Positions 6,919 to 12,791 of a stretch of DNA of 42,181 nt are shown here, piece by piece; within the stretch, counting starts at the first letter, position 1; each line of letters starts with the position of its first letter. The notes below the pieces were generated by a model, which was given only the letters and a program-made list of their open reading frames with translations, searched no databases and was not told the DNA's origin. The stretch is from IMG/VR virus record IMGVR_UViG_3300025879_000039, positions 1 to 42,181 of that record, one strand, 5' to 3'. This DNA comes from a virus. Made by a program: the position numbers and the translations under genes.

Positions 6919-7281
6919 CTATTTAATAATTGTTAATTTTACTTTATCCCACTTACCATATCTTCTAGTTTTATTAACTAAAAAATCAATACGTTTAGTA
7001 AATCTTCTATTCATTCTATCTTGTATTGTCCAAATACCATCTAGATCACCTGCTCCCTCTACTTTTACTTTAACACCAAATACAAATCCTAATTTTTCTA
7101 AATCCCTTGATACAGCAATCCATCTATGACCTGCTGGGTTTTCTGGGTTTATTCTTTTATTAGAGGCAGTAATAAATGGTGTATCATCTGTTTGTTTTTC
7201 AACTGCATGATATACGGTAGCTGTAACTACTTGATAATCAGTACTAATTAAAATTATGAGTGTGATTAATAGTGTCTTCAT
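6919..7281 (-). CDS. Secreted 3D/RlpA-like barrel protein
   Basis: A 120-aa protein with an N-terminal signal-like helix (MKTLLITLIILISTDYQVVT) followed by a compact domain: ATVYHAVEKQTDDTPFITAS, then RWIAVSRDLEKLGF, then GAGDLDGIWTIQDRMNRRF. This order (T-A-S, vs. K.LG..FG..V.V.G.G..DG.W.V.D.MN.R) is that of 3D/RlpA-like double-psi beta-barrel proteins, which bind or cleave peptidoglycan. A role in lysis or wall remodelling is therefore plausible. The conserved Asp in IQDRMN would be the candidate catalytic residue. The start overlaps the 7278-7442 gene (ATGA). Confidence 0.65.
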   Translation of the reverse strand: MKTLLITLIILISTDYQVVTATVYHAVEKQTDDTPFITASNKRINPENPAGHRWIAVSRDLEKLGFVFGVKVKVEGAGDLDGIWTIQDRMNRRFTKRIDFLVNKTRRYGKWDKVKLTIIK

Positions 7282-7442
7282 ATATAAAATATTTCTTTTA
7301 AGTTTTCCTCACTCCATCCAGCTGCCATAGATATATTGTAAAGCATATCTGCAAACTCTTCTGAAGTTATATCGCTGTGGTCTTTTTCAATACTAACCTT
7401 CTGGTCGTAATGTTCTATTGTTATTTTATAAGGTTGTTTCAT
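7278..7442 (-). CDS. Hypothetical acidic protein, 54 aa
   Basis: ATG 7440-7442 to TGA 7278-7280, 54 aa. A beta hairpin (YKITIEHYDQKVSIE) is followed by an acidic helix pair (SEEFADMLYNISMAAGWSEE). This ITIExxxxxxxxxxSDxTxxEFxxxLxxLLxxxGW layout is common among small phage proteins. Its stop overlaps the start of the secreted barrel protein by 4 nt (ATGA), which supports both starts. Confidence 0.6.
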   Translation of the reverse strand: MKQPYKITIEHYDQKVSIEKDHSDITSEEFADMLYNISMAAGWSEENLKEIFYI

Positions 7443-7450
7443 AATGTGAA

Positions 7451-7672
7451 TTAAGTTATGATTGTGATATGATTATTAAGGTTAGTTATAAATTTTTTAG
7501 GAGTTGCCCAAACTCCTTTTGAATAACCATTTAAGCAAATCTTTTTCTCTCTGCCTGTTTTTACGTTTATTATTTTCCCGCATTCCGTTACCTTTAAATG
7601 CGGGTAATCTATAAACACCCACTTGTATTTATAAATAATTGTTTCTGTATGTGTATCAAAATGATAAAACAT
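7451..7672 (-). CDS. NUMOD4-like DNA-binding fragment, 73 aa
   Basis: A 73-aa basic protein with YKWVFIDYPHLKVTECGKII followed by NVKTGREKKICLNGY. The W-x-n-Y-x-V-T-x-x-G-x-I-x-N-x-x-T-G-R pattern recalls NUMOD4-type domains that precede HNH nuclease domains in homing endonucleases. No HNH motif follows, so it is either a stand-alone DNA-binding protein or a degraded homing endonuclease. The next 170 nt on its 5' side (7673-7843) hold no recognisable gene. Confidence 0.5.
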   Translation of the reverse strand: MFYHFDTHTETIIYKYKWVFIDYPHLKVTECGKIINVKTGREKKICLNGYSKGVWATPKKFITNLNNHITIIT

Positions 7673-7843
7673 TGATATTCAGGTTTTTTTAGTTTGGTTA
7701 AACTTGTTATAATACTTGTTGGTAGTAATATTTTGTTATTAAAGTAGTTTAATGTTTGTAAACTAATTGTATTTTAAGTGTTTCTTTACAAATAATTCGC
7801 AAACAAAAAACTACAACCAACTACGTATAACAAAAATTAAAGT

Positions 7844-8056
7844 TTAGTCATACTCATAATGTTCTTTAATATCTACGTCATAACCTAAGTGTTTAAGTAC
7901 CATTTCAAGTATTGTGGCTGCATCTTGGTTTTGTAAAGGCATTTCTATACCGTTTACTTTAGTTGTTGTACCATAATTAGTGCAACAACCATCGCCACAA
8001 TCGTAAGTCCAATCAATTAAGTCAATCTTTAGTTTTTCTTTATCTACTTTTTTCAT
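7844..8056 (-). CDS. Hypothetical Cys-rich protein, 70 aa
   Basis: A 70-aa protein with a CGDGCCTNYG knot near residue 20 and a helical C-terminal half (NQDAATILEMVLKHLGYDVD). The three clustered cysteines suggest metal binding or a disulphide. Similar small proteins (DCGDGCC.NYG) occur in phages of Bacteroidetes as hypotheticals. It is flanked by gene-poor gaps of about 170 and 40 nt. Confidence 0.6.
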   Translation of the reverse strand: MKKVDKEKLKIDLIDWTYDCGDGCCTNYGTTTKVNGIEMPLQNQDAATILEMVLKHLGYDVDIKEHYEYD

Positions 8057-8098
8057 AATTTATCTTTAACTTTTGTTATACAAATACGTTAGTAGCAA

Positions 8099-8353
8099 TT
8101 AAAAACTACCTTTTGTTTCTATTGGTATTACTAATAAATTGTTTAGTTCATCTGCCGTTTTGCATCCACCCCAAAACATTTCTCCACTTCCAAGTATATA
8201 ACACTCGCAAGTTCCTTGGTTTGTTCTGTATTCGCTTTTAAATGCAAAACTATCCCAGTCTTTCATTGTAAACATAGTACCATTTGGCAAGTTTCTTAAA
8301 CGAGTTCTTTTACTTTTTTTAACTAATTGCATTCTATTCGTTTTTAAAAGCAA
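8099..8353 (-). CDS. Hypothetical protein, 84 aa
   Basis: An 84-aa protein with a very basic N-terminus (LVKKSKRTRLRNLPNGTMFT) and a beta-rich remainder with three Cys (GTCECYILGSGEMFWGGCK). The true start could be the second ATG (MQLVKKSKRT, residue 8), since no Shine-Dalgarno favours either. No family recognised. Confidence 0.55.
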   Translation of the reverse strand: MLLKTNRMQLVKKSKRTRLRNLPNGTMFTMKDWDSFAFKSEYRTNQGTCECYILGSGEMFWGGCKTADELNNLLVIPIETKGSF

Positions 8354-8448
8354 CTAACAATGTATATAGTTAATGTGCTTAGTTAATATTTGTTTTTAAT
8401 TTGAAGGTCAGTGTAATCGCACACTAACCATATACTCAGCGTTAGCCA

Positions 8449-8694
8449 CTATAATTTGCTTAGGTATTTATCAACATTAGCTTCAATGTGTTTTAAATCA
8501 ACATCGTGTATTCCTTTGTAAAAGTCAATATTATAAGCAATTAACAGTTCACGTTGTTGGCTAACATCTTTTATAGTTAATTTCTTTTCAAGTGCTTCTA
8601 TATAGCTTTTTAGTTTAATACTTTCGTTTTCAAGTTCTCTAACTCTAACAATAACTTCTTCCCATTCTGTATCTGTAATCGTGTATTTTTTCAT
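8449..8694 (-). CDS. Coiled-coil hypothetical protein, 81 aa
   Basis: An 81-aa protein whose residues 17-50 form a coiled coil (RVRELENESIKLKSYIEALE) almost identical to the one in the 3011-3394 gene, including at DNA level, while the C-terminus (IDFYKGIHDVDLKHIEANVD) differs. It is the first gene after a strong-looking TATATTTA promoter 22 nt upstream. Function unknown. Confidence 0.6.
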   Translation of the reverse strand: MKKYTITDTEWEEVIVRVRELENESIKLKSYIEALEKKLTIKDVSQQRELLIAYNIDFYKGIHDVDLKHIEANVDKYLSKL

Positions 8695-8715
8695 TGTTTT
8701 ATTTATTAATATACC

Positions 8716-8746
8716 TAAATATACGAAAAAAAGCCTGCCAAAGTAA
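8716..8746 (-). promoter_or_regulatory. Predicted promoter, TATATTTA element
   Basis: Minus-strand CG-TATATTTA (8723-8716) is the same -7 element as at the other sites. The -33 position holds TTA (8746-8744) rather than TTG, and a TTTG lies 15 nt upstream. It drives the 8449-8694 gene, 22 nt downstream. Confidence 0.6.
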
Positions 8747-8754
8747 GCTTTTTA

Positions 8755-8859
8755 TTAATTAAAATTTACATTATTACAGTATTTACATGTGTAGTACGAA
8801 ACACTACCTGAGTTAAATTCTGTAGATATATTACCGCATTTACAGAGTTGGGTTTTCAT
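8755..8859 (-). CDS. Zinc-knuckle peptide, 34 aa
   Basis: ATG 8857-8859 to TAA 8755-8757. The peptide has LCKCGN near the N-terminus and TCKYCNN near the C-terminus, i.e. CxC and CxxC pairs about 16 residues apart, a minimal zinc ribbon. It follows the tRNA-Gln gene by 15 nt and ends just before the next promoter. Small, but the cysteine pattern makes chance coding unlikely. Confidence 0.5.
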   Translation of the reverse strand: MKTQLCKCGNISTEFNSGSVSYYTCKYCNNVNFN

Positions 8860-8874
8860 AGTTAATTATTTTAG

Positions 8875-8946
8875 TTGTCCCACAAGGACTCGAACCTTGA
8901 ATGCCGGTACCAAAAACCGGTGTGTTACCAATTACACCATGGGACA
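8875..8946 (-). tRNA. tRNA-Gln (anticodon TTG)
   Basis: A complete cloverleaf reads on the minus strand: acceptor TGTCCCA/TGGGACA, D-stem GTGT/ACAC with AATTGGTA loop, anticodon stem CCGGT/ACCGG with loop TTTTGGT (anticodon TTG), T-arm CAAGG-TTCGAGT-CCTTG and discriminator A. The CCA end is not encoded. It decodes CAA, which suits the AT-rich codon use of this phage. It lies directly downstream of the structured RNA region. Confidence 0.93.
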
Positions 8947-9238
8947 TTACTGTAGGCGACCGGGAAAAGCCCAATCCTTAATCCCATGAAGGAACATATA
9001 TCCACAATGTGGACCTACATATAGAGAGGTTTCGGGTCTTTCAAGGTTACTGACTAAGCCTGATTTTACCTATACCTACTGTTAACCTTTTTTCAGTATA
9101 GTCACCTTTATCAGTGGTGTGCTCGTTACAGCTTCACTACCTCTCTCTTAATAAGCGATCCAACCACTTTACACCTGCAAGTGCAAGAGGTTGAGGAGCT
9201 AATTGCATGCACAACCTAGTTGGATCTATTTATAATAT
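8947..9238 (-). ncRNA. Structured non-coding RNA region, two closed domains
   Basis: No reading frame is present in this interval. On the minus strand one domain is closed by the perfect 8-bp pair GATCCAAC (9226-9219) / GTTGGATC (9164-9157) and contains AGGTTG/CAACCT and TTGCAC/GTGTAA arms, a three-way junction of 70 nt. A second is closed by AGAGAGGT (9146-9139) / ACCTCTCT (9030-9023); inside it AAGGTTA/TAACCTT (7 bp) and TGACTA/TAGTCA (6 bp) cross, so a pseudoknot is possible. A TCCAC/GTGGA hairpin and GC-rich sequence follow up to tRNA-Gln. GC content is visibly above the neighbours. The family is not recognised; the size and the tRNA neighbours recall large phage ncRNAs such as GOLLD, without sequence proof. 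Confidence 0.65.
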
Positions 9239-9352
9239 AAAAAAACTAGATGTGTTATAGGCCGAGGTTCAAAAACCCCATACTATACAAAGCACGATTC
9301 TTATTTGTAACCCAAACGCGCCCAGGTGCCGATGCAACGCCATCTAGCTTTT
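9239..9352 (-). ncRNA. Discrete ~110-nt ncRNA with own promoter and terminator
   Basis: Transcription from the promoter at 9360-9390 should begin near 9350. The sequence then opens at once with AAAAGCTAGATG, which pairs with CATCTAGTTTTT at its far end (stem core 9347-9341 with 9252-9246; 12 pairs with one G-U), followed by a T7 run at 9245-9239 that would serve as terminator. Inside lies a 6-bp hairpin GGGGTT-TTTG-AACCTC and G-rich sequence. No open frame of note. Promoter, closing stem and U-tract together mark out a self-contained small RNA. I do not recognise it as tRNA, tmRNA, 6S or RNase P RNA. Confidence 0.65.
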
Positions 9353-9359
9353 GTATACT

Positions 9360-9390
9360 TAAATATACGAAATATATCTCGCATATCCAA
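9360..9390 (-). promoter_or_regulatory. Predicted promoter for the ncRNA cluster
   Basis: Minus strand: TTG (9390-9388), 20 nt, then TATATTTA (9367-9360), with CG just before the -7 box. The TTG is part of TTTG. It lies between tRNA-Ser and the ncRNA and points into the ncRNA, with no protein gene for 500 nt downstream. Confidence 0.75.
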
Positions 9391-9409
9391 ACTTTTTAGA
9401 TACTTTTTG

Positions 9410-9494
9410 CGGAAGATGAGGGATTCGAACCCCCGGACCTGTTACAGTCAACAGTTTTCAAGACTGCCGCATTCGACCACTCTGCCAATCTTCC
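9410..9494 (-). tRNA. tRNA-Ser (anticodon TGA)
   Basis: A class II tRNA on the minus strand: acceptor GGAAGAT/ATCTTCC, D-arm with GCAGAGTGGTCGAATGC, anticodon stem GCAGT/ACTGT with loop CTTGAAA (anticodon TGA), a long variable arm (TGACTGTAACAGGTC) typical of tRNA-Ser, T-arm GGGGGTTCGAATCCCTC, discriminator G. CCA is not fully encoded. It decodes UCA. It begins 7 nt after the queC stop codon, so it is probably co-transcribed with queC and cut from the mRNA. Confidence 0.93.
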
Positions 9495-9501
9495 TACCTT
9501 T

Positions 9502-10323
9502 TTAAGCTACGTAATCAGCTAATACTTTCTCTACTGCAGCTCTTGCTACATCATAAGATACAGGTCCTGTTTCGTCTTCGTATTGAACTGGATCTTTACG
9601 TCCTAGTTTAATAAATGCTTCAATACGTTCTACTGAAGAAGCTGATTTGTAATCTGAGTTACCTGATGGATAAGGTTTATAGGACGTATTAGTTCTTTTA
9701 TAGACTTCATCAAAATCTAATCCAAGTTCTTCACATAATTTTTCACCATCCTGTAAAATAGTAAATTTATCTCCTTCTAAATAAGGTGTAAAATAACCTA
9801 CTCTATCAGCGTCCCAGTTACCCATTCTAAAAGCTGCATCATCTGCATCTCTGAATTCTTGTCTACAGTCAGGGTAAACGGCATGATCACCAGAATGGAT
9901 ACCTAAAGCGATATCACAAGTTTCTTCTGTTCTATTTGCAACTGATAATGCAACGGCTTGAGTAATAGAAGCGAACATCTTGTTTCTGTTAGGAACAACT
10001 GTTTCTTTCATATTATCTTGCTCATAATGTCCTTCTGGTACATCATCTCCACCATCAACTAATGCTGAATCTAATAAATCTACTAGTCCATCTAATTTAA
10101 TTTGACGATAATTTACCGTACACCCATTAAAACAATTTTCATCTGAGGGGCAGTTTTTATTAATATAATCTACTAATGATTGAGCTCTCTCTAACTCTAC
10201 TCTGTGTTTTTGACCATAATCGAATGAGATAGCTGTTACAGAATCGTATTCTGATAATGCTCTTAATAATAATGTTGAGGAATCCATCCCTCCTGATAAG
10301 GATACTACTACATGTTTTGCCAT
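9502..10323 (-). CDS. queC: QueC-like 7-cyano-7-deazaguanine synthase
   Basis: A 273-aa member of the QueC ATP-PPi family, which converts carboxy-deazaguanine to preQ0. The PP-loop SGGMDS is at residues 10-15, followed by the family motifs [20 protein letters not shown] and [16 protein letters not shown]. The C-terminal zinc site, normally C-x(8)-C-x2-C-x2-C, is altered: TNTSYKPYP and [13 protein letters not shown] have Ser or other residues in place of all four cysteines. A separate insert, [11 protein letters not shown] near residue 57, carries three new cysteines. In phages QueC often supplies deazaguanine for DNA modification that evades restriction; no partner gene (queD, queE, folE, dpdA) is in this window. 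A tRNA-Ser follows at once. Confidence 0.85.
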   Translation of the reverse strand: MAKHVVVSLSGGMDSSTLLLRALSEYDSVTAISFDYGQKHRVELERAQSLVDYINKNCPSDENCFNGCTVNYRQIKLDGLVDLLDSALVDGGDDVPEGHYEQDNMKETVVPNRNKMFASITQAVALSVANRTEETCDIALGIHSGDHAVYPDCRQEFRDADDAAFRMGNWDADRVGYFTPYLEGDKFTILQDGEKLCEELGLDFDEVYKRTNTSYKPYPSGNSDYKSASSVERIEAFIKLGRKDPVQYEDETGPVSYDVARAAVEKVLADYVA

Positions 10324-10398
10324 GATTTATTTGTTTAATTTTTGCCAGGTATTAATAACGTATAGGCGAACGTATAATATAATATAAGAAAAATATTT

Positions 10399-10944
10399 TT
10401 AAATTTCTTCCATTACTTTATCTAATCTCTCCTGTAAAACTGTAAATAACGGATCTACTACTTCTTCCCAAAAGTTTCTATCATAATCCTCATCTTCTTC
10501 TTCAACCATTTCATCCCATTCAGCTTCATCCAGATCATGGTGTTCTTCTTTAAATATTTCCCCATAATATACTTCAAACACCCCTATTGGATCGTAAGAC
10601 TCATCCCAGTATTTACCTGATACTTTAATTTCATCATCAATTTCAGCCATTTGTCTATAAATTTCTAAAATCATATCAGATGGTGGATACCAAGCTGTAT
10701 CTAAATAAATCTCACATCTATTATCACTTTCGTGGTAAATACCTTCATCCCAAATTTGAATCCACTTTGAACCGACTTTATCAATAAATGATTCTGCATC
10801 TGCTCCAAACTCGTCAGCTATATGAGGATTTTCTTCTTGGTTTGGGTAAGGACCGTCATGACACTTTTCAAATCTTTCTACAAAATTGTCAATTGCTTCT
10901 TTAGATCCTTCTATATAGATCTCTGTTCTACAGGAATTTGCCAT
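10399..10944 (-). CDS. Api92/YubB-like ferredoxin-fold protein
   Basis: A 181-aa very acidic protein. It begins MANSCRTEIYIEGSKEAI and contains FDTAWYPPSDMI-like sequence (LDTAWYPPSDMILEIYRQMA near residue 81), the signature of Api92-like ferredoxin-fold proteins found in phages and plasmids. The C-terminal 50 residues are an acidic tail (DEAEWDEMVEEEDEDYDRNF). The function of the family is unknown; the strong negative charge could suggest DNA mimicry, which is a guess. It ends 75 nt before queC, with an AT-rich gap in which I see no good promoter of the common type. Confidence 0.65.
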   Translation of the reverse strand: MANSCRTEIYIEGSKEAIDNFVERFEKCHDGPYPNQEENPHIADEFGADAESFIDKVGSKWIQIWDEGIYHESDNRCEIYLDTAWYPPSDMILEIYRQMAEIDDEIKVSGKYWDESYDPIGVFEVYYGEIFKEEHHDLDEAEWDEMVEEEDEDYDRNFWEEVVDPLFTVLQERLDKVMEEI

Positions 10945-10946
10945 AG

Positions 10947-11252
10947 TTAATCTATATTAGTTAATGTACTCATCTTATCCTGTATCTCTTTCCATTCTAC
11001 CATATACGACTTTACAGAAGTATAGTGGTTATTACCGTTATTTAGTAACTCTCTAGATACTGATTTTAATGCATGATTGAATGTGCCTGGATAACATATG
11101 GTTTTAATGTAAGGAGTTTTATTATCTCCTTTTACCACTCTTTCGTAAACTGTATATCCTCCTGAAGATGATTTAGCGATAAAAAATGGTTCCATTACTG
11201 GGTCTTCAATAACTGTATCCCCTGCTGGGATTGAATCTGGTCGTCTTAACAT
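10947..11252 (-). CDS. Conserved phage hypothetical protein, 101 aa
   Basis: A 101-aa protein: SIPAGDTVIEDPVMEPFFIA, then GGYTVYERVVKGDNKTPYIK and YPGTFNHALKSVSRELL. I recall proteins with IEDPxMEPFFI...GGYTVYE..YPG.F..ALK in T4-like marine phages as small conserved unknowns. It lies 2 nt upstream of the Api92-like gene, so the two are probably co-expressed. Confidence 0.65.
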   Translation of the reverse strand: MLRRPDSIPAGDTVIEDPVMEPFFIAKSSSGGYTVYERVVKGDNKTPYIKTICYPGTFNHALKSVSRELLNNGNNHYTSVKSYMVEWKEIQDKMSTLTNID

Positions 11253-11271
11253 AACTTTAATTTTTATTAAT

Positions 11272-11619
11272 TTATTTCCAATATAACTGAACTAACACTA
11301 TTAAGAAAGCAAGTGAAAGTGTAACTCCTGTCTTAAGTGTAATTCCTTCTCCTAAATGAATGTAGGTAAGCACTGCCATGATGATCATACCGGTAGAAAA
11401 TCCTAGTAATCTACCGGGCCATAGCTGTCCATCAAAACCTGCTACTATGTACTTTGATGCATTGATTAGTATATAACTGATAGGTACTCCTAGAAATGCA
11501 AGTACTAATGGATGTTCCTTTGCCCAATTATTGATGAATTGAGAGTTAGTTTGATACCATATCATACCTTGTGCTAGAGTAAATAAACAAACAGCTACAA
11601 CTATATCTTTATTCACCAA
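11272..11619 (-). CDS. Integral membrane protein, 115 aa, 4 TM helices
   Basis: A 115-aa protein with four hydrophobic segments, at about residues 5-22, 40-56, 66-85 and 95-113 (for example DIVVAVCLFTLAQGMIWYQT and FLGVPISYILINASKYIVAG). I recall QGMxWYQTNxQF...LGVPISY..I.A.KY.. proteins as conserved in T4-like marine phages without function. Its start overlaps the thioredoxin stop by 11 nt, so the two are coupled. Confidence 0.65.
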   Translation of the reverse strand: MVNKDIVVAVCLFTLAQGMIWYQTNSQFINNWAKEHPLVLAFLGVPISYILINASKYIVAGFDGQLWPGRLLGFSTGMIIMAVLTYIHLGEGITLKTGVTLSLAFLIVLVQLYWK

Positions 11620-11869
11620 GTATAAGTTCTTTTAGAGCTTTTTCATCTAACCTACCTGTTTTCTTTACGACTTCGTCACCTTTAATAACAACTGTCATCG
11701 GAATACCTGTTACTTTGTATTCTCCAGCTAATCCTGTAGTGTCGTCTTCTACATTTATGTTTACAAATTCAACTTCATCTTTAAGTTCTTCTGATACTTT
11801 ATCGAAAGTTTTAGCATAGACTCTACAAGGTCCACACCAGCTAGCATAAAATTTAATTACTTTAGTCAT
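11609..11869 (-). CDS. trxA: Thioredoxin
   Basis: An 86-aa thioredoxin. The active site WCGPC is at residues 11-15 and the cis-proline motif GIPMTVV near residue 56. It is shorter than the usual 105-108 aa because the N-terminal beta-alpha unit is trimmed, as often in phage versions. The likely job is to reduce the phage NrdA encoded upstream, whose C-terminal Cys pair (566/569) needs such a donor. It starts 2 nt after the 38-aa gene stop and follows a strong predicted promoter at 12015-12045. Confidence 0.92.
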   Translation of the reverse strand: MTKVIKFYASWCGPCRVYAKTFDKVSEELKDEVEFVNINVEDDTTGLAGEYKVTGIPMTVVIKGDEVVKKTGRLDEKALKELILGE

Positions 11870-11871
11870 TT

Positions 11872-11988
11872 TTATCTATTTTTATTATAGTTAGTTTTCT
11901 TGTTAACAACTTTAGTATTCGCCGGTTTACGGGTTTTTAACCATTCGGTTAGTTGTGTATAAATTTCTTTCGCCGAGTTTTTTGACAT
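11872..11988 (-). CDS. Small basic protein, 38 aa
   Basis: ATG 11986-11988 to TAA 11872-11874, 38 aa. It has one amphipathic helix (SAKEIYTQLTEWLKTRK) and a Lys/Asn-rich tail. It is the first gene after the promoter at 12015-12045 and its stop is 2 nt from the thioredoxin start, a compact arrangement that supports it as a real leader gene of the thioredoxin operon. Function unknown. Confidence 0.55.
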   Translation of the reverse strand: MSKNSAKEIYTQLTEWLKTRKPANTKVVNKKTNYNKNR

Positions 11989-12014
11989 ATTATTTTTAGA
12001 TTTTATATTATAAT

Positions 12015-12045
12015 TAAATATACGAAGAATATTGGTATTCTACAA
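12015..12045 (-). promoter_or_regulatory. Predicted promoter of the thioredoxin operon
   Basis: Minus strand: TTG (12045-12043), 20 nt, TATATTTA (12022-12015), with TTCTTCG just before the -7 box. It starts inside the last codons of the HNH endonuclease gene and lies 27 nt upstream of the 38-aa gene. Confidence 0.75.
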
Positions 12046-12684
12046 CTTATATACCGGTATTTTTAGAATTCTTGATGCCTCCTGTTTACTTCTATACGTT
12101 ACGTTATTGTATGTATATGGAATACCTCTATACGGTGGTTTTATACCTTTCTTTTTTATAGTATTCGATATTTTTTTACGCCATTCAAGGTCTTTTACCC
12201 TACCTTTATTGGCCTCCGAGATAGCTTTTTTAGCTTTCTCTGTATGTTTGTAGGGATTCTTCTTTACAGTCTCCTTTCTCTTATTTATTGTTTCTCTACT
12301 CTGTTTACCAGTTGATTTTCCTTTTTTTGATATTGATATTTTACCTCCCCAAGTAATTTTTCTTCCTTTCATACTCTCACTAAATAAGATACGTGCTCTT
12401 TCGTACTCTCGAGAAGTTACATTATAATCTCTATTGTTATTTGAACTAGCAAGTTGATTAGACATTCCCCATAAAGCATAACGCAGTTTTTTATTAGAAG
12501 GGTGTATTTCTACTAATAACTTATGTACTATGTAGTGTTCTCTTGCTGTTAGCTCTACTAAATTATCATTATCATTACTTCCTCCCATACATTTTGGCAG
12601 TATGTGATGACGTTCTATATAGTGGTTTAACTTTCTTGTTCTAGCTCTTGCTATGATTTGGTTATATATTTTTTGATAATCCAT
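12040..12684 (-). CDS. HNH homing endonuclease with NUMOD3 repeats
   Basis: A 214-aa free-standing HNH endonuclease. The HNH core is at residues 25-51: RHHILPKCMGG (His 26/27), DNLVELTAREH (Asn 41, His 50). Downstream are Lys-rich helix-loop repeats of NUMOD3 type (GRKITWGGKISISKKGKSTG and HTEKAKKAISEANKGR) and a C-terminal helix-turn-helix segment (YRSKQEASRILKIP) like NUMOD1. Such genes spread by cutting intronless or HEG-free alleles and often lodge near nrd and replication genes, as here, between the nuclease/nrd block and thioredoxin. No group I intron is seen around it. It is preceded by a terminator, so its own transcription signal is unclear. Confidence 0.9.
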   Translation of the reverse strand: MDYQKIYNQIIARARTRKLNHYIERHHILPKCMGGSNDNDNLVELTAREHYIVHKLLVEIHPSNKKLRYALWGMSNQLASSNNNRDYNVTSREYERARILFSESMKGRKITWGGKISISKKGKSTGKQSRETINKRKETVKKNPYKHTEKAKKAISEANKGRVKDLEWRKKISNTIKKKGIKPPYRGIPYTYNNVTYRSKQEASRILKIPVYKL

Positions 12685-12686
12685 AA

Positions 12687-12735
12687 TAAAAAAAGTCAGT
12701 GGCTTTCGAGATACGGCCTCTACTCACCAATGACT
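12687..12735 (-). terminator. Intrinsic terminator after the 12792-13226 gene
   Basis: On the minus strand AGTCATTGG (12735-12727) pairs with CCACTGACT (12702-12694), with one mismatch. The hairpin encloses a smaller GAG/CTC arm and is followed by a run of seven or more T. It closes the nrd-nuclease transcript and separates it from the HNH gene. Confidence 0.75.
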
Positions 12736-12791
12736 TTGAATTCTTTCCTAAATTTAAAAGGCGCCGTATTTCCTTTAATATAAATAGGGAG

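Noticed and set aside
9000-9120. Possible group I intron of the T4 td type (GGTGACTATAC and AACCTCTCTATATGTAG resemble P2 and P5 segments)
   Set aside because: No convincing P7/guanosine-binding core (R and S elements in proper order) and no split exon nearby. Resemblance is by eye only; an Intron_gpI covariance search would decide.
9157-9226. A 70-nt element closed by GATCCAA/TTGGATC considered as a third tRNA
   Set aside because: The length and acceptor-like stem fit, but there is no T-arm TTC motif and no standard D-arm or anticodon arm on either strand; kept as part of the structured RNA.
9502-10323. A complete DNA-modification operon around queC
   Set aside because: No queD, queE, folE or dpdA-like gene is found in the window; only queC is present, so modification of phage DNA remains speculation.
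11272-11619. Membrane protein considered as a holin
   Set aside because: Four helices and a place beside thioredoxin do not fit a typical holin, and no endolysin gene is adjacent.
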